A DNA stretch of 12,996 bases from assembly GCA_003024985.2 (NCBI GenBank), contig PXIH01S0003660.1; one strand, 5' to 3'. The position numbers and the translations under genes were made by a program. This document shows positions 7,970 to 12,996 of the stretch, piece by piece (position 1 is the first letter of the stretch; each line of letters begins with the position of its first letter). This DNA comes from Euperipatoides rowelli (taxonomy: Eukaryota; Onychophora; Udeonychophora; Euonychophora; Peripatopsidae). Under the pieces are notes generated by a model. It did not search any database, was not told the origin of the DNA, and saw nothing but the letters and a program-made list of their open reading frames with translations.

Positions 7970-9330
7970 ATTTTCTTTTATGATATTTATAGATTGAAAG
8001 AAAGCATCCAATCAGATAGATTTGGATATATTGCGGAAAAATTGGCAAAAATAGATATCAGTTCAAAGTTTTTAAAATTTTTAATGAACTATTACTCTGA
8101 AATAAAAATATTTTGTACAGAAGATATACCAGAGAATGAGGGGATATTTTATTATTATTTTATTATTTGCATTTATTTTGCTTCAAACAATTGTGCGGAG
8201 AGGCATCCAACAGGTGACTCTTAAGAGACCCTTCTCTTTCATTATAGGCTATATAAATGATTTATTGGGTAATATAATATGGACAATATTATGTGTTGGG
8301 AATTCAAATAGATAATGCTCAAATAAATACTTTGCTTTTCGCAGATGATTTTGTTTTAATGGCAGAATCTAAGAGATCATTGGAAAAAAATTAATATATT
8401 TTATGAATATTGTTTGATAATCTAATTTTGAATGTTGAAAAATCTCAGGTTTTTGTTTGCTGTAATGGGGATAGGCATGCAAATAATGAAATCTAGCAAT
8501 GGGGAGGGTCAGAGTTTAATTTTAAGACAGTAAAACATAGAAATAGGCTATTAGGTGTACAGATTTCTAATAATGGCAGTTTTAGGCTATAACAAATATA
8601 GAAAATAGGGCCTCAAAAAGAAAACTGGTGGCTAAAAAATTTTTGTCGTTAACCTAATAAAGAAAAGAAAAAAGACATTAAATTTTAAAAATATTTATAA
8701 GTTATATACTGTATATCAATAAGCTCACCTTTTTTATATGCCAGTGTAATTTTGGGAATTTTTGCTCTGAAAAATTATAACTTATGTATTCAAATGTATT
8801 ATTTTTTTTAATTATTTGATATATAGATCTACTCCTTGTTTGATTAATGCCTAATGGGAATCCCATCATTAATGTTAATGTCAGAGACAAGATATCCAAA
8901 TATTTGTTATGATGCTGTAATGACACTTTACAAATATACAGTTGGTCTTACAAGAAATTGGCCTCAAGAAATTGGTTATTCATTTTTGTTGAATGTGACC
9001 GATGGTGAATTATTGACAATATTCACCCCAAGGTTGATACAGACAAACTGGGATGTGTTTATAGCAAGATTTTCAAAAAAAGATTGACTCTAAATTGAAT
9101 CCAAGTTTTATTAAAATGAAATTAATTGTTTGATCCAAAGAAAGGAATAGATTGAGAATATGTGTCTTATTATGCAATTAAAAGCTGTAAGGTGGAAAGT
9201 AATGGGACAACATATTTATACCAGGGTCAAAAATGTATAGTTTGTAATGGAGAAGAGGAGGAAACTTTATAGCACTTGGTATTGGATTGTAGGCCCTATT
9301 TGGTGTTTAAGAAAAAAAATACTTGACGAA
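7970..9330 (+). pseudogene. LINE retrotransposon, reverse transcriptase and C-terminus, decayed
   Basis: Pieces in all three plus frames follow LINE order. FID-stop-KKAS at 7986-8009 is the first RT Asp box. KLAKIDISSKFLKFLMNYYS follows at about 8036-8098, and QQ...PFSFIIGYINDLL at about 8195-8268 matches the QG-SP-LF--YINDL box. FADDFVLMAES at 8338-8370 is the catalytic FADD box. VEKSQVFVC and LLGVQISNNGSF (about 8430-8585) form the thumb-side segment. SPFLYASVILGIFA (about 8724) matches the family's YG--WG segment. A 77-codon frame at 8854-9087 includes GIPSLMLMSETRYPNICYDA and NWDVFIARFSKKD. Finally CIVC...HLVLDC at 9234-9290 is a CCHC-type knuckle, interrupted by a TAG before its His. Stops and frameshifts show a dead copy. 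The endonuclease is missing, so it is 5'-truncated. Clade not assigned. Confidence 0.85.
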
Positions 9331-9432
9331 GGATAAAAAAAAGATTATTGATAGAATGCTTTTGTTTTTTTTATTTGATAGTCTTTAAATTGGACCGGTA
9401 TATGATTATTCCATAGATCGTTGATTTTGTTT

Positions 9433-9610
9433 CAGTCAGTGATACTGCCATCCCCTTGAGGCTAACCTACTCATGGTACTATGGGCTATAGGCTACAGTA
9501 TACCAACCATGTTAAGGACAACACACTTTGGCTCGTACCCAGTCGGACAGAGCCTGTACAGGACATCACATGACATTAAACACAACAAATCACTAGACAT
9601 TTGAGGAACA
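9433..9610 (+). other. GC-richer island, possible insertion or exon relic
   Basis: Clearly less AT-rich than its flanks. TTTTGTTTCAG immediately before it (ending 9434) is a good acceptor context. After it one frame reads SDTAIPLRLTYSWYYGL and then a stop. A second frame from ATG 9473 to TGA 9602 gives 43 residues containing LRTTHFGSYPVGQSLYRT. Neither is recognised. It separates the LINE knuckle from what looks like LINE 3' UTR. Confidence 0.3.
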
Positions 9611-9659
9611 CATAAGTTAAACATTTATGATGATGATAAATAAATAGGATATTTATGGA

Positions 9660-9870
9660 TTACACTTTGTGTGTTATTGCAATTCCTTTATTTTCTTTGC
9701 CCCATGGGTCTTCTTTCTTGTTTATTCTTCTCTGACTGGACCATTCTGTTGTATTTTCCATCTTCTGTAATTTCCTCTTCTCAATTTATGCCTTGCCATT
9801 TGATTTTATAGATATATTAAAATGTATATCTTTTATTATGTCAAATGATATGTAAAAAATAAAAAGGTAA
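9660..9870 (+). repeat. Possible 3' UTR and A-rich tail of the plus-strand LINE
   Basis: Pyrimidine-rich stretch (TTTGCCCCATGGGTCTTC, then TTCTCAATTTATGCC), then ATGATATGTAAAAAATAAAA. This is the form expected of a non-coding LINE 3' end downstream of the knuckle. The assignment is by position and general appearance only. Confidence 0.35.
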
Positions 9871-10562
9871 AATAATTTGATTATATACAGGTTGTTGTGA
9901 AAGTAAAATAATCCTCCATTCTATATCTTTATATTTTAAGAATGTAAAAGTTTAATTTTTGTATTTCTTTTTTGCTGCAATTCTAATTACATCTTTGTAA
10001 GCAAGTAATTTATGGTAAAATAAAATAAAAATATACCGTATATTTTTTCTAGAATTTTTAAACTAAGTTATTATTGTCTTTATTTTGTAACAATAAAACT
10101 GACTCCAACAACAACGAGGGTAAATTTAAGCTCTCAACATTGTTAAGGGGTTTATTAATATTATTTAACCATATTATTCTTTTTGACAAAATATTTGGAA
10201 CTTCTTTTTTTCATTTTACAATTATTTTAGTTTTCTCTCAATAAAAAATTGACACTGATGAAGTTTGACTATTTATACAGTAAGGCAGTGTTTACTCGTG
10301 CTAAAGAAATTTCTATAGAAAAGTAATTAAAATGGGCTTTCCCAACAATAAATATATTTAAATTTTAGATTTTTTAATTTTTAATAATGTCAAGAACAAT
10401 CCTAACTAACTCATTTTCATCAAAACCTTACTAAATAAAATCAAATAATTTTAGAAAAATTAAAGGTCACCCTGAGCTTTTAGTTTTACAATAAAAATAA
10501 AAAAAGGGAAAAATATTAACTTACATTTAAAAAAATGTGTTTTTCTCAAAGAGTTGACAGTT
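9871..10562. other. AT-rich non-coding DNA, nothing recognised
   Basis: Low-complexity A/T runs. No frame, RNA or repeat was seen. Confidence 0.65.
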
Positions 10563-10766
10563 TCAGGTCCGGATCATCTCTGGAAATCTTCTGGAAGGAT
10601 GGAGATAAGAAAGAAAAGTCTCTAGTAGATTTGAAGGGTTGATGAAACTCCGGCTGAGATTGAAGATCGCAAGAATAGAGGAAGAGTAAAATTCTGAAGA
10701 GGTTACAAATTTAGTTACTAGGGAGAATGTTTTTGTGTGATTTAAACAATGAACAAATAGTGACAT
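10563..10766 (-). other. Open frame of 67 residues in a GC-richer island, doubtful
   Basis: The minus strand reads through 67 codons including FYSSSILAIFNLSRSFINPS and a C-terminal RRFPEMIRT. GTAACCTCTTCAG on that strand is a plausible acceptor just inside the frame. The plus strand also has short frames (for example RFEGLMKLRLRLKIARIEEE before a stop, about 10627-10690). Base composition here is richer in G+C than on either side, which is the main reason to keep it. No family is recognised; it may be an exon, an element fragment or chance. Confidence 0.2.
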
Positions 10767-11410
10767 TTATGATTGTAAATGAACATAGCACATTTAATAT
10801 GAATCAAAAATCTTTCTACATTTTATTAAATCTAACACAGTATATAGTAAATTTGATTGAAGATAAACTGTAACAGATATCAGATAAAGTTGTTAGTTGA
10901 TGAAGAGACAGTTAAAATAGGATCTTCCTTTAATTCATGGAAAAATGTTCAGTTATTGACTTGTTATTGACTTGAAGTTTCATCATCTTTATATTTTGAC
11001 AAACATAAAGTGACTATTATCTTCCTCTTCTGGCTGATGGTATTTTGGATGATTTTGAATGTATTGCATTATTTATTTAATAAATTCTTCTGGCTATGCG
11101 GTCTTTTTCTTCCTCAGTTCACCTAGGCATCTTGATATAATTTTTTGTATAATCTAAAATATTCTAAGTTGCAAAATTCAAGTTTCAGGATGAAAATTTT
11201 CTGATGCTTACAGCTGAGTAACAAAGGATTGCTGGATCGAGTCTCTTGGTAAAGCTCAAGATGTAAAGAACTTAAGTGGGTTACCTGCTATAGCAGACTA
11301 ATTTTTTTAATTATTATTCAAATTTAACCAAACTTTGGGCACAAATATATAGATGTTGCTAAAATGTAATTGTTTATAAAATTTTAGGGGGCTACTAGTT
11401 ACAATTGTCA
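10767..11410. other. Non-coding DNA, nothing recognised
   Basis: The phrase TTCTTCTGGCT appears at about 11087 and, near-identically, at 11025. No frame or element ends were identified. Confidence 0.55.
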
Positions 11411-11416
11411 TGGAAA

Positions 11417-11431
11417 CGGCCGCCATATTGG
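11417..11431 (+). promoter_or_regulatory. YY1-like CCGCCATATTGG motif
   Basis: GGAAACGGCCGCCATATTGG contains the CCGCCAT core bound by YY1-type zinc-finger proteins and a CG-rich palindrome (CGGCCG) in otherwise AT-rich DNA. Similar stretches also occur inside dispersed animal repeats, so function is uncertain. Confidence 0.2.
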
Positions 11432-12457
11432 TTCTTAGTATAGTCATTTTGCTCCATTTTGTTTGGAAAAATTACAGATCGTAAAAACTTGTAACAAAGT
11501 TTTATCTACTCTGAAATGTCTATAGTACGGAATATACTTATTTTTTGAAAATTTTGATTTTTAAATTCATTTTTAGCATCAACAAAAGATTAGTAAACTT
11601 TTACAATTTTTCGGAATTTACTGTTCACATCATATTTAACCTTTAAATGTATTTAAATGCTTCAAACTTACTTATTGCATTTTTTGATATGTACTTTATC
11701 TGTATCCAAAGTTTCAGATCAGTATCTTTTTCACAGGCAAAAATATCGAAAGAGCAACTTTCAAAATTTAAAATTCAATTTTGAGATATTTCAATTCAAA
11801 CATGTATTTAAATTTTACGAATGCTTGTAACCATTGCTGAGTCAAATGGCAGTACTGGGACTCTAGAACACTTCCCATTAGTAAACATTTATTAATTATA
11901 CGTTTTTTTATTTATTTTTTATCCAAATTTATGAAGAGTATATATATTTTTTTAATAATTCTTCGTGTTTTTATAAGCACAAATTGTAAGCGTCTGTATA
12001 GGCCATTTTGTTTACAGGTTGATAATGTAGCCAAAAATTGCGTGATTTCTTGTTAGCAAATTAGCACTCGAATTGCATATTCAGAAACATCATTATGACG
12101 TCAGATTTAAATACCCTGTAAATGTAAACGTTACCCCCACAGCAACATCACTCTAATTATATGACATAAACCACACTTTTTTTTAAACGTCAGAAAATAA
12201 ATTATTATTTTTATCGATAGAGGGAGAAGTATTGCTTAAAAAAAGATATAAATGGCAGCTTACATATCAAAAAACACAGTCTTTCTACCATAATGAAATC
12301 ACACATTTTAGGGCTGTTTTTACTCAGATTTTTTGTTTTTTTCTTCAGAATTAAGAGGTAGGGTTAACAAAATCAATCATTTTACATCTTTTTAGAATTA
12401 TTTAGGCCATAATTTTGGTACTATTTTTTTTAGAANATTTTTATTTACATTTATTTA
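11432..12457. other. AT-rich DNA, probable interior of unknown repeats
   Basis: No frame of note. A perfect CRE-type palindrome TGACGTCA lies at 12096-12103. One unresolved N is at 12436. The right part may be interior to the hAT-like element whose end is at 12521, but its left end is not recognisable. Confidence 0.45.
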
Positions 12458-12521
12458 GCGCCCCCCTAATAATTCTTCACGCCCCCCCAGGGGGGCGCGC
12501 CCCAGAATTTGCGCACCTCTG
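12458..12521 (+). mobile_element. Right terminus of a hAT-like element
   Basis: Ends CCAGAATTTGCGCACCTCTG, whose reverse complement starts CAGAGGTGCGCAAA, a form common at hAT-superfamily ends. Just inside, GCGCCCCCCT (about 12459) pairs with AGGGGGGCGC (12489-12498), the GC-rich subterminal hairpin often seen in these elements. The matching left end is not found in the window, so the element is truncated or its left end is too decayed to see. Bases 12522-12529 (GTCTACAT) would be the 8-bp target copy. Confidence 0.5.
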
Positions 12522-12522
12522 G

Positions 12523-12996
12523 TCTACATTATGAAACCTACCTATATGCCAAATTTCAAGTTTGTGCTATGTTGGGAAGTATACTAAACACAACCAGGTC
12601 ATTTGCCTTCCCACCCCCCTCCACCCACAATATGCCCAAGTCTATTTTCATTGTCTACATTATGGAACATACCTAAATGACAAATTTCAAGTTTGTGCTA
12701 TGTTGGGAAGTATGCTAAACAATACTTGGTCATTTGCCCCCCTTCCCCCCCACAAAATGCCCAAGTCTATTTTCATTGTATACATTATGGAACCTACCTA
12801 TATGACAAATTTCAAGTTTGTGCTATGTTGCGAAGTATGCTAAACACAACCGGGTCATTTGCCTGCCCCCTCCTCTACCCACAAAATGCCTAAGTCTATT
12901 TTCATTGTATACATTATGGAACCTCCCTACATGCCAAATTTCAAGTTTGTGCTATGTTGGCAAGTATGGTAAACACTACCGGGTCATTTGCTCCCC
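12523..12996 (+). repeat. 125-131 bp satellite, at least 3.6 copies, runs off the window
   Basis: Units start at TNTACATTATGRAACC: 12523, 12654, 12779 and 12908, giving spacings of 131, 125 and 129. Each contains CAAATTTCAAGTTTGTGCTA, GTATGCTAAACA, GGTCATTTGCC, a variable C-rich block and CTATTTTCATTG. Length variation sits mainly in the C-rich block. Two frames of 93 and 66 codons read through the units in different phases; since unit length is not a multiple of three they are not genes. The fourth unit is cut by the window end. Confidence 0.95.

Noticed and set aside
8702-8926. 74-residue minus-strand frame
   Set aside because: Lies antisense to the LINE C-terminal coding region, which has the recognisable motifs.
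12562-12893. Frames of 93 and 66 residues in the terminal satellite
   Set aside because: They repeat the same peptide in shifted phases because unit lengths of 131, 125 and 129 are not multiples of three; satellite artefact.

Overview
This looks like an AT-rich (about 70% A+T by eye) stretch of an animal nuclear genome. No intact protein-coding gene, tRNA or rRNA can be supported in it. Scattered TAGGCCTA-like octamers, decayed LINE and Ty3/gypsy pieces, hAT-like ends, minisatellites and microsatellites suggest a metazoan, probably a marine invertebrate; I cannot place it further. Two isolated N bases (366 and 12436) fit a draft assembly. The window opens with a perfect splice-donor context (position 12), so most or all of it may be intron, but no partner exon is proven.

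Layout. 1-45: possible donor and a TTA microsatellite. 431-880: a purine-rich strand with a broken, protein-like reading frame of unknown identity. 1561-2115: two near-identical 21-base ends in inverted orientation around a G13 tract. 2058-3019 (minus strand): a decayed Ty3/gypsy integrase core directly followed by the C-terminal end of a LINE, which ends in an AATAAA and an (AAT)n tail. 3619-4140: a short 43-bp duplication, then an 82-bp minisatellite of five units. 4617-5341: a foldback element with about 225-bp arms, hAT-like ends and six ATTTGCAT octamers. 5570-5800: a probable dispersed repeat sharing a core with the terminal satellite. 6694-7061: a direct duplication of about 147 bp spaced 221 bp apart, with a hAT-like end between the copies. 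7970-9330: a decayed LINE (plus strand) with reverse transcriptase boxes and a C-terminal CCHC-like knuckle; its 3' end may be split by a GC-richer island at 9433-9610. 10563-10766: a GC-richer island with a 67-residue minus-strand frame. 12458-12521: the terminus of a hAT-like element, abutting a 125-131 bp satellite that runs off the window.

There is no operon or pathway here. The genes do not work together: they are independent transposon insertions, all apparently dead, in non-coding DNA. The structures most worth following are the octamer-rich foldback element, the satellite core shared with a dispersed repeat, and the hAT/satellite junction. I did not find convincing evidence of a new biological system.
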